A stretch of DNA of 64,000 nucleotides from Nocardioides lijunqiniae (GTDB lineage: Bacteria; Actinomycetota; Actinomycetes; Propionibacteriales; Nocardioidaceae): assembly GCF_015024225.1 (NCBI RefSeq), contig NZ_JACJGM010000015.1:1-64000 (forward strand). Reading direction: 5' to 3'. Shown here one piece after another: positions 1 through 8,265 of the stretch. The notes beneath the pieces are model-generated. The model was given only the letters and a program-made list of their open reading frames with translations, had not been told where the DNA came from and made no database searches. The translations under genes and the position numbers were made by a program. Numbering within the stretch: position 1 is the first letter of the stretch; each line of letters starts with the position of its first letter.

Positions 1-2
1 GG

Positions 3-22
3 CCCCCCCCGGGGGGGGGGGG
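3..22. repeat. C8-G12 homopolymer block downstream of rplA
   Basis: Eight C are followed directly by twelve G, a perfect GC self-complementary tract about 30 bp past the rplA stop. It could be a slippage-prone tract, part of an rplA downstream hairpin, or an assembly artefact. There is no gene in positions 1-53. Confidence 0.6.
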
Positions 23-53
23 CGCCCGTCCGGCCTTGGTGGGGAGGGAGGCC

Positions 54-773
54 TCAGGCCTGGCCCTCCTCCTCCGAGGCGACGTTGCGCGTGCGGTTGG
101 GGTCGACCTGGACGCCGGGGCCCATGGTCGTGGAGACCGTGACCTTGCGCAGGTAGCGGCCCTTGGAGCTGGCGGGCTTGAGCCGCAGCACCTCCTCGAG
201 GGCGGCGGCGTAGTTCTCGGCCAGCTGGGCCTCGGAGAACGACGCCTTGCCGATGATGAAGTGCAGGTTGGCGTGGCGGTCGACGCGGAACTCGATCTTG
301 CCGCCCTTGATGTCCGTCACGGCCTTGGCCGGGTCGGGCGTCACGGTGCCGGTCTTCGGGTTCGGCATGAGGCCGCGGGGGCCGAGCACGCGGCCCAGGC
401 GGCCGACCTTGCCCATCATGTCGGGGGTCGCGACGACGGCGTCGAACTCGAGCCAGCCACCGTTGACCTTCTCGATGAGCTCGTCGCCACCGACGACGTC
501 GGCGCCGGCCTCACGGGCGGCGTCGGCCTTGTCGCCGTTGGCGAACACCAGGACGCGGGCGGTCTTGCCCGTGCCGTGGGGCAGGTTGACCGTGCCGCGG
601 ACCATCTGGTCGGCCTTGCGGGGGTCGACGCCGAGGCGCATGACGACGTCGACGGTCTCGTCGAACTTCTTCTTGCTGGAGGACTTGGCGATCTTGATCG
701 CGGCCAGCGGGGCGTACAGCTCGTCCTGGTCGAACGTGTCTGCCGCCGCGCGGTAGGTCTTGCTGCGCTGCAT
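54..773 (-). CDS. rplA: 50S ribosomal protein L1
   Basis: L1 of the large ribosomal subunit; it binds 23S rRNA at the mobile L1 stalk and in bacteria also represses its own L11-L1 mRNA. The 239-residue length is normal. The family signature lies at residues 121-140 ([20 protein letters not shown]). The start is ATG with a purine-rich GAGAG about 8 bases upstream. It is the last gene of the secE-nusG-rplK-rplA string, 83 bp after rplK. Nothing is truncated. Confidence 0.97.
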   Translation of the reverse strand: MQRSKTYRAAADTFDQDELYAPLAAIKIAKSSSKKKFDETVDVVMRLGVDPRKADQMVRGTVNLPHGTGKTARVLVFANGDKADAAREAGADVVGGDELIEKVNGGWLEFDAVVATPDMMGKVGRLGRVLGPRGLMPNPKTGTVTPDPAKAVTDIKGGKIEFRVDRHANLHFIIGKASFSEAQLAENYAAALEEVLRLKPASSKGRYLRKVTVSTTMGPGVQVDPNRTRNVASEEEGQA

Positions 774-856
774 GTCTGGTTCTCTCGATTCTTTCGGTGC
801 CAGTCGTGGTCAGGTGAGCCAGCGCGGCTCTGCCACAGGTGCGGGTCGGTGCTCTG

Positions 857-1285
857 TCAGTCGGTGGTGACGCCCATGGAGCGGGCGGTGCCCTCGACGA
901 TCTTCATCGCGGCGTCCAGGTCGTTCGCGTTGAGGTCGGGCAGCTTGGTCTGCGCGATCTCGCGGATCTGGTCCTTGCTGAGCTTGCCGACCTTCTCCTT
1001 GTGCGGGACGCCGGAGCCCTTCTTCAGGCCGGCGGCCTTCTTGATCAGCTCGGCGGCCGGCGGGGTCTTCGTGATGAAGGTGAAGGACCGGTCCTCGTAG
1101 ATGGTGATCTCGACGGGGATGACGTTGCCGCGCATGGCCTCGGTCTGGGCGTTGTACGCCTTGCAGAAGTCCATGATGTTGACGCCGTGGGGACCGAGGG
1201 CGGTACCGACGGGCGGGGCCGGGGTGGCGGCACCGGCCTGCAGCTGCACCTTGACCAGCGCAGCGATCTTCTTCTTGGGAGGCAT
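857..1285 (-). CDS. rplK: 50S ribosomal protein L11
   Basis: L11 forms the base of the GTPase-associated centre with 23S rRNA and is needed for stringent signalling through RelA. The 142-residue length is standard. The proline-rich N-terminal domain ([14 protein letters not shown], residues 21-34) and the C-terminal RNA-binding segment starting near [10 protein letters not shown] are both present. It lies between nusG and rplA on the same strand. A 161-bp untranslated stretch with two hairpins separates it from nusG and is the likely place for control of rplK-rplA. Confidence 0.97.
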   Translation of the reverse strand: MPPKKKIAALVKVQLQAGAATPAPPVGTALGPHGVNIMDFCKAYNAQTEAMRGNVIPVEITIYEDRSFTFITKTPPAAELIKKAAGLKKGSGVPHKEKVGKLSKDQIREIAQTKLPDLNANDLDAAMKIVEGTARSMGVTTD

Positions 1286-1344
1286 CTGTTCTGTTCTCTT
1301 CCTGTTCTGTGGTCATGACGAGGACGTCCGGCGCCCTCTGCCAC

Positions 1345-1392
1345 CTGCTGTTCTGAGCAGCCGCTCCATTCTCCGCCGTTCGCGGGGAATGG
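1345..1392 (-). other. Hairpins in the nusG-rplK intercistronic leader
   Basis: Two stem-loops lie between the nusG stop and the rplK start. One has an 11-bp stem (1366-1376 with 1382-1392, one G-T pair, 5-base loop). The other has a 5-bp stem (1345-1349 with 1356-1360). No U-run follows, so they look more like a leader or attenuator than a strong terminator. L1 binding to its own leader is known in other bacteria; whether it happens here is inference. Confidence 0.45.
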
Positions 1393-1446
1393 GGAAATCT
1401 GCGGTGCTGTCGTGCGACGACCCGGAGCAGACCCCCGGGCCGGGTC

Positions 1447-2343
1447 TCAGACCCGCTGGATCTGCGAGAAGCTGAGCTCGACGGGGGTCTCGCGACCGAA
1501 GATCTCGACGAGGGCCTTGACCCGCTGCGACTCGGCGTTGATCTCGGTGATCGTGGCGTGGAGCGTGGCGAAGGGGCCGTCCACGACCATGACCGAGTCG
1601 GAGATGTCGAAGTCGGCGACCTCGACCTGCTTCTTCGCGGTGGTCGAGCTGCCGGCCTTGGCGGGCGTGCCGGCGGCGACGGCCTCGGCCTCGGCGCGGG
1701 CGATGACGCTCGGCGCCAGCATGTTCTCGACCTCGGACATGCTCAGCGGCACCGGCTGGTGGCTGTGGCCGACGAAGCCGGTGACGGACGGGGTGTGGCG
1801 CACGGCCGACCAGGACTCGTCGGTGAGGTCCATGCGGACCAGGACGTATCCCGGCAGCGACGGCTTGGTGCGGGTGCGGCGCTGGCCGTTCTTGATCTCC
1901 ACGACGTCCTCGATGGGGACGACGATCTCGTGGATGTAGTCCTCCATGTTCAAGGAGATGATGCGGTTCTCCAGGTTGGACTTCACCCGGTTCTCCATGC
2001 CGGAGTAGGTGTGGACCACGAACCAGTCGCCCGGCTTGGCCCACAGCTCGGCGCGGAACGCCTCCAGCGGGTCGACGTCCTCGTCGGACTCGTCCTCGCC
2101 GGCCTCACCCTCGGTCGCGTCGCCATCGGTCGCCTCGGCGTCCTCGTCGAGCGGCGCGTCCGTGGGGTCGGACGGCTCCACGGCGGAGTCGTCCACCGCC
2201 TCGTCGGGCGCGACGTCCACGGGCGCCGCGTCGGTGGGCTCGTCGACGACAGGCGTCGCCTCGGCGTCCGCCGCCAGCGGCGTCTCCTCGGTCTCGACCT
2301 GCTCGTACTGCTCCGACACGTGTTGCTCCATCACATTGGTCAC
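1447..2343 (-). CDS. nusG: Transcription termination/antitermination factor NusG
   Basis: NusG binds RNA polymerase beta-prime clamp helices through its NGN domain and contacts Rho or ribosomal S10 through its KOW domain. The NGN domain starts near residue 105 ([17 protein letters not shown]) and the KOW domain covers about 245-298. Residues 1-90 form a low-complexity acidic extension rich in Asp, Glu, Ala and Pro, common in actinobacterial NusG but absent from E. coli. The GTG at 2343 gives 298 residues; an in-frame ATG at 2331 is an equal alternative because neither has a clear Shine-Dalgarno. It follows secE by 66 bp. Confidence 0.95.
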   Translation of the reverse strand: MTNVMEQHVSEQYEQVETEETPLAADAEATPVVDEPTDAAPVDVAPDEAVDDSAVEPSDPTDAPLDEDAEATDGDATEGEAGEDESDEDVDPLEAFRAELWAKPGDWFVVHTYSGMENRVKSNLENRIISLNMEDYIHEIVVPIEDVVEIKNGQRRTRTKPSLPGYVLVRMDLTDESWSAVRHTPSVTGFVGHSHQPVPLSMSEVENMLAPSVIARAEAEAVAAGTPAKAGSSTTAKKQVEVADFDISDSVMVVDGPFATLHATITEINAESQRVKALVEIFGRETPVELSFSQIQRV

Positions 2344-2409
2344 TGAGTTGCTGGGTGCTGTCTTGGTGCCCGACGCGTCCGGACCGAGGTCACGGGCCGC
2401 CGGGCCGGG

Positions 2410-2664
2410 TCAGGCGTCCCCGCCGGCGAAGACGGCGAGCGCGAGCTTGCCGAGCCCGAGGTCCAGGGCCGAGATCAGCGCCATCATGAAGACCACGAAG
2501 ACCATGACCACGAAGAAGTACGTGACCAGCTGCTCCTGGGTCGGGTAGACGACCTTGCGGAGCTCGGCCACGACCTGGCGGTAGAACGTGGGGAGGCTGG
2601 TGCGCTTGTCGGTCTTGCTGTCGCGGGATCGGGGACCGTCGCCGACTGCCTTGCTGTCCGACAC
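2410..2664 (-). CDS. secE: Preprotein translocase subunit SecE
   Basis: SecE is the small essential clamp of the SecYEG channel in the cytoplasmic membrane. At 84 residues it is the short single-span form. A charged N-terminus (1-25) is followed by the conserved amphipathic stretch VVAELRKVVYPTQEQL (31-46) and one membrane span at about 48-68. The secE-nusG-rplK-rplA order directly after tRNA-Trp is classical for actinobacteria. Confidence 0.95.
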   Translation of the reverse strand: MSDSKAVGDGPRSRDSKTDKRTSLPTFYRQVVAELRKVVYPTQEQLVTYFFVVMVFVVFMMALISALDLGLGKLALAVFAGGDA

Positions 2665-2720
2665 GCCCTCACCTCTCTCTTCTCGTCCTGCCGGGTCTTG
2701 CCTGAGTCGTTCCTGCTACG

Positions 2721-2793
2721 CAGGGCACGAGGGACTTGAACCCCCAACCTTCGGTTTTGGAGACCGATGCTCTGCCAGTTGAGCTAGTGCCCT
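2721..2793 (-). tRNA. tRNA-Trp (CCA anticodon)
   Basis: A complete cloverleaf on the minus strand. The 7-bp acceptor stem is AGGGCAC with GTGCCCT, the anticodon stem TCGGT/ACCGA encloses loop CTCCAAA (anticodon CCA), the T-arm contains GTTCAAG, and the discriminator is G. The 3' CCA is not encoded. It lies 56 bp upstream of secE on the same strand and may be cotranscribed with it. Confidence 0.96.
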
Positions 2794-2862
2794 CCGAGGA
2801 TCCCCACTCCCGAGCCCCAGGATCAGGGCGCGCGACAACATGTGGGAAACCACCAAACGTGG

Positions 2863-2893
2863 AGTCTACGGTGCGGGTGATCACCGCGTCCAA
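2863..2893 (-). promoter_or_regulatory. Probable promoter of tRNA-Trp/secE with palindrome in the spacer
   Basis: On the minus strand a -35-like TTGGAC (2888-2893) and a -10-like TAGACT (2863-2868) are 19 bp apart, slightly long. A perfect 10-bp palindrome GGTGATCACC (2876-2885) sits between them, a position where a bound regulator would block polymerase. Confidence 0.4.
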
Positions 2894-2924
2894 ATGACTC
2901 CGCCCACGCCCCGGGATCTCGGGT

Positions 2925-2959
2925 GAGACACCTGGGCGGACGCCTCTACGATGACAGAC
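2925..2959 (+). promoter_or_regulatory. Leaderless promoter of the aminotransferase gene
   Basis: GAGACA (2925-2930) lies 16 bp before TACGAT (2947-2952), and the ATG at 2960 follows after 7 bases. This is the expected geometry for transcription starting at the A of the start codon. It argues for the start at 2960 rather than the in-frame ATG at 2951, which overlaps the -10. Confidence 0.6.
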
Positions 2960-4222
2960 ATGTCAGACGCGCCCACGTCCCCGTCCCCCGCCACCCCCGC
3001 CGAGCGGCCCGAAGCCGCCGCCACCCCGCGCGATCGCCGGGTCTCGCGCCGCATCGGCGCCATCGCCGAGTCGGCGACGCTGAAGGTGGACGCCCGGGCC
3101 AAGGCGCTCAAGGCGGAGGGACGGCCGGTGATCGGCTTCGGCGCCGGGGAGCCGGACTTCCCGACGCCCGACTACATCGTCGACGCCGCGGTCGACGCCT
3201 GCCGCGACCCGAGGAACCACCGCTACACGCCGGCCGGCGGCCTGCCCGAGCTCAAGAAGGCGATCGTGGCCAAGACCCGCCGCGACAGCGGCCTGGAGGT
3301 CGAGCCGAACCAGGTCCTGGTCACCAACGGCGGCAAGCAGGCGATCTACGCCGCCTTCGCCGCGATGATCGACCCCGGCGACGAGGTCATCGTGCCGGCG
3401 CCCTACTGGACGACCTACCCCGAGGCGATCCAGCTCGCCGGAGGCGTGGCCGTGGAGGTGCTGGCCGACGAGACCCAGGACTACAAGGTGACCGTCGAGC
3501 AGCTCGAGGCAGCACGCACCGAGCACACCAAGGTGCTGCTGTTCGTGTCCCCCTCCAACCCGACCGGCGCGGTTTACACCGCCGACGAGATCCGCGCGAT
3601 CGGCCAGTGGGTCGAGGACCACGACCTCTGGGTCCTGACCGACGAGATCTACGAGCACCTCGTCTACGACGGCGCCGACACCGGCTCGATGCCCGTGCTG
3701 TGCCCGTTCCTCCAGGACAACTGCGTCGTCGTCAACGGCGTCGCCAAGACCTACGCCATGACCGGCTGGCGCGTGGGCTGGATGATCGGCCCGGCCGACC
3801 TGGTCAAGGCCGCCACCAACCTGCAGTCGCACGCCACCTCCAACGTCGCCAACGTCGCCCAGCGCGCCGCCATCGCGGCCCTCGAGGGCGACCTGTCCGC
3901 CGTCGACACCATGAAGGAGGCCTTCGACCGCCGTCGCAAGACCATCGTGTCGATGCTCAACGAGATCGACGGCGTCGTCTGCCCCATGCCCGGTGGCGCG
4001 TTCTACGCCTACCCCCAGGTCAAGGGCCTGCTCGGCAAGGAGCACGGGGGCCAGCTCGTGGAGACCTCCGCCGACCTCGCCGCCTACATCCTGGACGCCG
4101 CCGAGGTGGCGGTCGTCCCGGGCGAGGCGTTCGGGTCGCCGGGCTACCTGCGGCTCTCCTACGCGCTCGGCGACGGCGACATCGTCGAGGGCATCACCCG
4201 CATGCAGAAGCTCTTCGCTTGA
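2960..4222 (+). CDS. aspC: Class I PLP aminotransferase (aspartate aminotransferase type)
   Basis: A cytoplasmic PLP enzyme moving the amino group between aspartate and 2-oxoglutarate, or between related amino and keto acids. The fold-type I pattern is complete: [13 protein letters not shown] near the N-terminus, [10 protein letters not shown] in the middle, and the PLP Schiff-base Lys at residue 263 within [16 protein letters not shown]. The C-terminal arginine region is RLSYALGD. Length is 420 residues from the leaderless ATG; a start at 2951 adds three. It overlaps the deaminase gene by the four bases TTGA. Exact substrate choice cannot be read from sequence. Confidence 0.9.
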   Translation: MSDAPTSPSPATPAERPEAAATPRDRRVSRRIGAIAESATLKVDARAKALKAEGRPVIGFGAGEPDFPTPDYIVDAAVDACRDPRNHRYTPAGGLPELKKAIVAKTRRDSGLEVEPNQVLVTNGGKQAIYAAFAAMIDPGDEVIVPAPYWTTYPEAIQLAGGVAVEVLADETQDYKVTVEQLEAARTEHTKVLLFVSPSNPTGAVYTADEIRAIGQWVEDHDLWVLTDEIYEHLVYDGADTGSMPVLCPFLQDNCVVVNGVAKTYAMTGWRVGWMIGPADLVKAATNLQSHATSNVANVAQRAAIAALEGDLSAVDTMKEAFDRRRKTIVSMLNEIDGVVCPMPGGAFYAYPQVKGLLGKEHGGQLVETSADLAAYILDAAEVAVVPGEAFGSPGYLRLSYALGDGDIVEGITRMQKLFA

Positions 4223-5226
4223 GGGACCTGCACGCCCTCCCCAAGGCCCACCTGCACCTGCACTTCACGGGGTCGATGCGGCACGCGACGCTGCTCGAGC
4301 TCGCGCAGCGCGACGGCATCGCGCTGCCCGACTCGCTGGTCTCGGAGTGGCCGCCCCGGCTGAGCGCGGCCGACGAGAAGGGGTGGTTCCGCTTCCAGCG
4401 GCTCTACGACGTCGCGCGCTCGGTCCTCCGCACGGAGACCGACGTACGGCGCCTGGTGCGGGAGGCCGCGGAGGACGACGTGCGCGACGGCGGGCGCTGG
4501 CTGGAGATCCAGGTCGACCCGAGCGGCTACGCCGCGCGCTTCGGCGGCATCACCGCCTTCACCGACCTGGTGCTCGACGCGGTCCGGGAGGCCTCGGAGG
4601 CGACCGGACTGGGCATGGCCGTCGTGATCGCGGCCAACCGCACCCGCCACCCGCTGGACGCCCGCACGCTGGCCCGGCTCGCCGCCCAGTACGCCGGTCG
4701 CGGCGTCGTCGGCTTCGGGCTGTCCAACGACGAGCGCCGCGGCCGCACCGCGGACTTCGCGGGCGCCTTCCAGATCGCCGAGCGGGCGGGCCTGCTGCTG
4801 GCGCCCCACGGCGGCGAGCTGCTCGGACCCGACAGCATCCGCGTCGTCCTGGACTCGCTGCACGCGCACCGGCTGGGCCACGGGGTGCGGGCGTCCGAGG
4901 ACCCCGAGCTGCTCGACCGGATCGTCCAGGCCGGCGTGGCCCTGGAGGTCTGCCCGGTGAGCAACGTGGCGCTGGGCGTCTACAGCGACCTGACGTCGGT
5001 GCCGCTGCCGACGCTGCTCGCCGCGGGTGCCACCGTGGCCCTCGGCGCCGACGACCCGCTGCTCTTCGGCTCGCGGCTGGCCGGCCAGTACGCCACGATG
5101 CGCGCGGCGCACGACCTCACCGACGACCAGCTCGCCGAGCTGGCCCGGATGTCGGTGTGGGCCTCGCGCGCCCCCGACGACGTGCGCACGGCGGTCCTGG
5201 GCGAGATCGACGCGTGGGCGGCCTGA
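4219..5226 (+). CDS. add: Adenosine deaminase family protein
   Basis: A zinc hydrolase that deaminates adenosine to inosine or, in some family members, a related purine nucleoside. The family metal and catalytic motifs are all visible: HxH in HLHLHFTG (His13, His15), His197 in HGGE, His221 in GHG, and the Asp pair 278-279 in GADDPLLFG. The start is TTG, sharing TTGA with the aminotransferase stop, so translation is probably coupled. The 335-residue length is normal. Because deaminases of futalosine derivatives look alike, adenosine is the likely but unproven substrate; the menG gene in this window fits the classical Men pathway. Confidence 0.85.
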   Translation: MRDLHALPKAHLHLHFTGSMRHATLLELAQRDGIALPDSLVSEWPPRLSAADEKGWFRFQRLYDVARSVLRTETDVRRLVREAAEDDVRDGGRWLEIQVDPSGYAARFGGITAFTDLVLDAVREASEATGLGMAVVIAANRTRHPLDARTLARLAAQYAGRGVVGFGLSNDERRGRTADFAGAFQIAERAGLLLAPHGGELLGPDSIRVVLDSLHAHRLGHGVRASEDPELLDRIVQAGVALEVCPVSNVALGVYSDLTSVPLPTLLAAGATVALGADDPLLFGSRLAGQYATMRAAHDLTDDQLAELARMSVWASRAPDDVRTAVLGEIDAWAA

Positions 5227-5269
5227 CCTGCGTCGTTTGCCCGACTGACCACCGGGGAAGATGCTCCCC

Positions 5270-5929
5270 GTGACCACCCAGGGACCGGGCGAGCCGGACG
5301 AGACGCAGCCGTTCACGCACCGCCCCTACGGCGACCGCGGGGACGAGCCGTTCGTCTCCCCCTCCGGCGCGGACCGGCCGGAGCCGCCGGAGACGCCCGC
5401 GTGGCCGACGTACGGCCAGCCAACGACGCCGGCGCCCGAGCCCTCCGGGCCCCCGACCGGGCCGCCGGCAGGAGCACCGGCCCCGCCGCCCTACGCGCCG
5501 CCGGCCGGCCCGCCGAACCCCTACCTCCAGCAGCCCTACGCCCAGGCGCCGTACGGTCAGCAGCCGTACGGCGTACCGCCGGGGTTCGCCGGCTACGGCC
5601 AGGCGGTGCCGGGCTACCACTACGCCCAGTCGCTGGGCACCGCCACGACCTCGATGGTGCTGGGCATCGTCGCCCTGGTCTCGCTCCTGCTCACGCCGTT
5701 CTGCTGCATCACGCTGCCGGGCCTGCTGGTGGGGCCCTTCGCGGTGTGGACGGGGTGGAGCGCGAGGCGGGAGATCGACCGCAACCCTGCGGCCTACACC
5801 AACCGCGGCCAGGCCGTCGCGGGGTTCGTCATGGGCATTATCGCGAGCGTCCTGGCGGTGCTGGTGGTCATCGGTATCGTCGTCTTCATCGGCGCCGCCG
5901 ACTGGTCCAGCAACTACGACAGCTACTGA
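5270..5929 (+). CDS. DUF4190-like membrane protein with proline-rich N-terminus
   Basis: Function unknown. The first ~115 residues are disordered and rich in Pro, Gly and Tyr. Two hydrophobic spans follow, one around TSMVLGIVALVSLLLTPF and one around VMGIIASVLAVLVVIGI, separated by a short charged loop containing SARREID; this is the DUF4190 layout. The GTG at 5270 has GGGGAAG 9 bases upstream and is preferred; the ATG at 5261 would place that Shine-Dalgarno against the start. It follows the deaminase gene by 43 bp. Similar proteins in actinobacteria are uncharacterised envelope proteins. Confidence 0.7.
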   Translation: MTTQGPGEPDETQPFTHRPYGDRGDEPFVSPSGADRPEPPETPAWPTYGQPTTPAPEPSGPPTGPPAGAPAPPPYAPPAGPPNPYLQQPYAQAPYGQQPYGVPPGFAGYGQAVPGYHYAQSLGTATTSMVLGIVALVSLLLTPFCCITLPGLLVGPFAVWTGWSARREIDRNPAAYTNRGQAVAGFVMGIIASVLAVLVVIGIVVFIGAADWSSNYDSY

Positions 5930-5943
5930 GCGGGCCGGACGGC

Positions 5944-6963
5944 TCAGAGGTCGCAGCCGACGAGCACCGGCTCGTTGACCAGGGTGATGCCGAAGCGCGC
6001 CGCCACGCCGTCGCGCACCTCGCGGGCGAGGTCGAGCAGCTCGGCGGTGCTGGCGCCGCCGCGGTTGGTGAGCGCCAGGGGGTGCTTGCCGGACAGGGCG
6101 ACGCGCGCGCTCCCGTGGCCCTTGTCGAAGCCGGCGTGCTGGATCAGCCAGGCGGCGCTGGTCTTGACCCCGCCGTCGACCGGCCAGGACGGCGCACCCT
6201 CGGGCAGCTCGTCGGGAGCGATCACCGGGTTGGTGAAGAACGACCCCGCGCTCCAGGTGTCGTGGTCGGCGGCGTCCAGCACCATGCCCTTGCCGCGGCG
6301 CAGGCCGAGCACGGCCTCCCGGACGTCGGCCAGCGGCGCGCGGGAGCCCTCGTCGACGCCGAGGGTCCGGGCGAGCTCGGCGTAGCGCACCGGGGCGCTC
6401 AGCGAGCCCTGGGCCAGCTGGAAGGTCACCTCGAGGACGACGTGCCGTCCGGGGTCGGCCTTGAAGCGCGAGTGGCGGTAGCCGAAGTGGCAGTCGGCGT
6501 TGGCGAAGGTGCGGACGCCGCGCAGGGTGCGGTCCCAGACCCGCACCGAGGCGATCGTCTGGGACACCTCCTGGCCGTAGGCGCCGACGTTCTGGATCGG
6601 GCTTGCGCCGACCGCACCGGGGATCCCCGACAGCGCCTCGAGACCCACCCAGCCGCGCGCGACCGCCGTGGCGACGAGCTCGTCCCACGGCTCCCCCGCC
6701 GCGACCTTCACGAGCGCGCCCCCGCACGAGGCGTCGTCCTCGACGTCGGGCGTCACGCCGCGGGTGGTGACGCGCACCACCACGCCCGGGAAGCCCTCGT
6801 CGGCGACCACCAGGTTGCTGCCGCCGCCGAGCACCAGCACCGGCTCGCCAGCGGCGTCCGCGGCGGAGACCGCCTCGACCACCTCGGCCTCGGTGGTGGC
6901 CGTCACGAGCCGGGCCGCGGGCCCGCCCAGACGCAGGGTCGTGAGGTCGCGCAGGTCAGGCAC
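5944..6963 (-). CDS. murB: UDP-N-acetylenolpyruvoylglucosamine reductase MurB
   Basis: MurB uses FAD and NADPH to reduce UDP-GlcNAc-enolpyruvate to UDP-MurNAc, the second committed step of peptidoglycan synthesis, in the cytoplasm. FAD-binding motifs VLGGGSNLVV and SGIPGAVGASPIQNVGAYGQ are present. GSFFTNPV carries the serine that acts as the general acid in this family. At 339 residues it is a standard length. The ATG overlaps the end of hadB by 8 bp, so it is the last gene of the hadA-hadB-murB unit. Confidence 0.95.
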   Translation of the reverse strand: MPDLRDLTTLRLGGPAARLVTATTEAEVVEAVSAADAAGEPVLVLGGGSNLVVADEGFPGVVVRVTTRGVTPDVEDDASCGGALVKVAAGEPWDELVATAVARGWVGLEALSGIPGAVGASPIQNVGAYGQEVSQTIASVRVWDRTLRGVRTFANADCHFGYRHSRFKADPGRHVVLEVTFQLAQGSLSAPVRYAELARTLGVDEGSRAPLADVREAVLGLRRGKGMVLDAADHDTWSAGSFFTNPVIAPDELPEGAPSWPVDGGVKTSAAWLIQHAGFDKGHGSARVALSGKHPLALTNRGGASTAELLDLAREVRDGVAARFGITLVNEPVLVGCDL

Positions 6964-7333
6964 GGACCACGGCCTTGGGCATCCCCAGGACCTTCTGGCC
7001 GCCGCTGGTGACGGTGAGGGCCACGGTGGTGAGGTCGCCCTCGGCGCCCTTCACCTCGCCGGCGACCTCGAGCTCGACGCCGCCCTCGACGGGTACGACG
7101 ACGGGGTTGGTGAACTTGCAGCCGAGGCTGACCACCTCGGCGCCCGGGAACCAGTCGCCGACGGCGCGGGCGGCCAGCGCCATCGTGTACATGCCGTGGG
7201 CGATCACACCGGGCAGGCCGACGCTGAGCGCGACCGCCTCGTCCTGGTGGATCGGGTTGTGGTCGCCGCTGGCCTGCGCGTAGCGCACCAGGTCGTCGCG
7301 GGTGATGATGAACGTGCGGGTCTCGAGGCTCAT
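6956..7333 (-). CDS. hadB: MaoC-like (R)-3-hydroxyacyl dehydratase, HadB-type
   Basis: A hot-dog fold hydratase. The hydratase-2 motif ASGDHNPIHQDE is intact (catalytic Asp24 and His29). In Mycobacterium the equivalent HadB pairs with HadA to dehydrate 3-hydroxyacyl-ACP in FAS-II. This organism shows no sign of making mycolic acids, so the natural substrate here is uncertain. The 125-residue length is normal. It overlaps hadA by four bases (ATGA) and murB by eight. Confidence 0.85.
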   Translation of the reverse strand: MSLETRTFIITRDDLVRYAQASGDHNPIHQDEAVALSVGLPGVIAHGMYTMALAARAVGDWFPGAEVVSLGCKFTNPVVVPVEGGVELEVAGEVKGAEGDLTTVALTVTSGGQKVLGMPKAVVRA

Positions 7334-7731
7334 GCGTCGGCTCCCCGGTGGACGAGCGTGGCGGAGGTGCGGCAGACGACCGCGCCGGTGGCGTCGGCGA
7401 TCTCGCTGGTGGTGCCGATGATGTCGTTGCCGCCGATCTGGCGCAGGCTCGCGACGGTCAGGGTGGCGCTGAGCACGTCGCCGGGCAGGACCGGGCGCTC
7501 GTAGGAGAAGTCCTGGGCGCCGTGCACGATGCGGTGCAGCTCGATGGCCTCCGCCTCGAGGAAGGCGTTCATGGCGTCGAACGCGAGCACGATCGGGAAC
7601 GTCGCGGGCGCCGGCCCACCGGCGTACTCGCCGCCCGTGGCGGCCACGAACTCGCGGACCCGGTCCTCGGTGACCTCGAGGCGGGGGGTCGGCGGGAAGA
7701 CCCGGCCGACGAGGGACTGGTCGACTGGCAT
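7330..7731 (-). CDS. hadA: MaoC-like dehydratase partner subunit, HadA-type
   Basis: A hot-dog protein of 133 residues related to HadA. It lacks the catalytic Asp/His pair, having EFVAATGGEYAGG where HadB has ASGDHNPIH. In the known HadAB heterodimer this subunit shapes the acyl-chain tunnel while HadB carries catalysis. The ATG at 7731 is preceded by TAGATT and six bases, a leaderless promoter signature, so hadA-hadB-murB can be transcribed independently of rpmG. Confidence 0.82.
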   Translation of the reverse strand: MPVDQSLVGRVFPPTPRLEVTEDRVREFVAATGGEYAGGPAPATFPIVLAFDAMNAFLEAEAIELHRIVHGAQDFSYERPVLPGDVLSATLTVASLRQIGGNDIIGTTSEIADATGAVVCRTSATLVHRGADA

Positions 7732-7743
7732 GGCTCGAATCTA
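7732..7743 (-). promoter_or_regulatory. Leaderless promoter of hadA
   Basis: On the minus strand TAGATT (7738-7743) is followed by six bases and the hadA ATG. It lies just past the rpmG terminator hairpin. Confidence 0.5.
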
Positions 7744-7758
7744 GTCGCTCCGAAATGC

Positions 7759-7792
7759 GATCGACCCGCCGCGGGTCGGCGGCGGGTCGATC
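7759..7792 (-). terminator. Intrinsic terminator-like hairpin after rpmG
   Basis: A perfect 13-bp stem (7759-7771 with 7780-7792) with an 8-base loop begins 12 bp past the rpmG stop and is followed on the minus strand by GCATTTC. Confidence 0.7.
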
Positions 7793-7804
7793 GGTGAGCT
7801 GGGA

Positions 7805-7975
7805 TCAGCGGGTCTCGCGGTGCGCCTTGTGGCAGCGGCAGCGCGGGCAGAACTTCGCCAGCTCCAACCGGTCGGGGTCGTTGCGGCGGTTCTTCTTGGT
7901 GATGTAGTTGCGCTCCTTGCAGTCCACGCACGCGAGCGTGATCTTGGGGCGAACGTCGGAGCTCTTGCTGGCCAC
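7805..7975 (-). CDS. rpmG: 50S ribosomal protein L33, zinc-ribbon form
   Basis: A small 23S-rRNA-binding protein of the large subunit. At 56 residues it is normal length. It keeps four zinc ligands, in CVDC and CPRC, so it is the Cys-containing form rather than the zinc-independent paralogue used under zinc limitation. The GTG at 7975 is chosen because AAAGGA lies 9 bases upstream and the protein then begins with the usual [12 protein letters not shown]. It follows tRNA-Met by 33 bp. Confidence 0.93.
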   Translation of the reverse strand: MASKSSDVRPKITLACVDCKERNYITKKNRRNDPDRLELAKFCPRCRCHKAHRETR

Positions 7976-8008
7976 GGGAAGTCCTTTGTCGTAATCAGTC
8001 GTTGTGCG

Positions 8009-8082
8009 TAGCGGGGGCGGGACTCGAACCCGCGACACCACGATTATGAGCCGTGTGCTCTAACCACCTGAGCTACCCCGCC
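8009..8082 (-). tRNA. tRNA-Met (CAT anticodon, elongator type)
   Basis: A 74-base cloverleaf on the minus strand. Acceptor arms are GGCGGGG and CCCCGCT, the anticodon loop CTCATAA gives CAT, and T-arm GCGGG/CCCGC encloses TTCGAGT. The discriminator is A and no CCA is encoded. A paired first position (G-T) argues against an initiator tRNA. Confidence 0.94.
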
Positions 8083-8118
8083 ATGGGGAAGGGATCAGGC
8101 TCATCAGAGCCTACCCAG

Positions 8119-8191
8119 AGCCCCTTTACGGAATCGAACCGTAGACCTTCTCCTTACCATGGAGACGCTCTGCCGACTGAGCTAAAGGGGC
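8119..8191 (-). tRNA. tRNA-Thr (GGT anticodon)
   Basis: A 73-base cloverleaf on the minus strand. Acceptor arms are GCCCCTT and AAGGGGC, and the anticodon stem TCTCC/GGAGA encloses ATGGTAA (anticodon GGT). It is the first of the tRNA-Thr, tRNA-Met, rpmG string. A -10-like TATCGT lies just upstream at 8203-8208. Confidence 0.95.
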
Positions 8192-8265
8192 AACGACGGA
8201 GAACGATACACAGGGGTCCCACGGATGGAGAAATCGGTTCGGACCCCGGCGTCGGCGCCCCGTTC

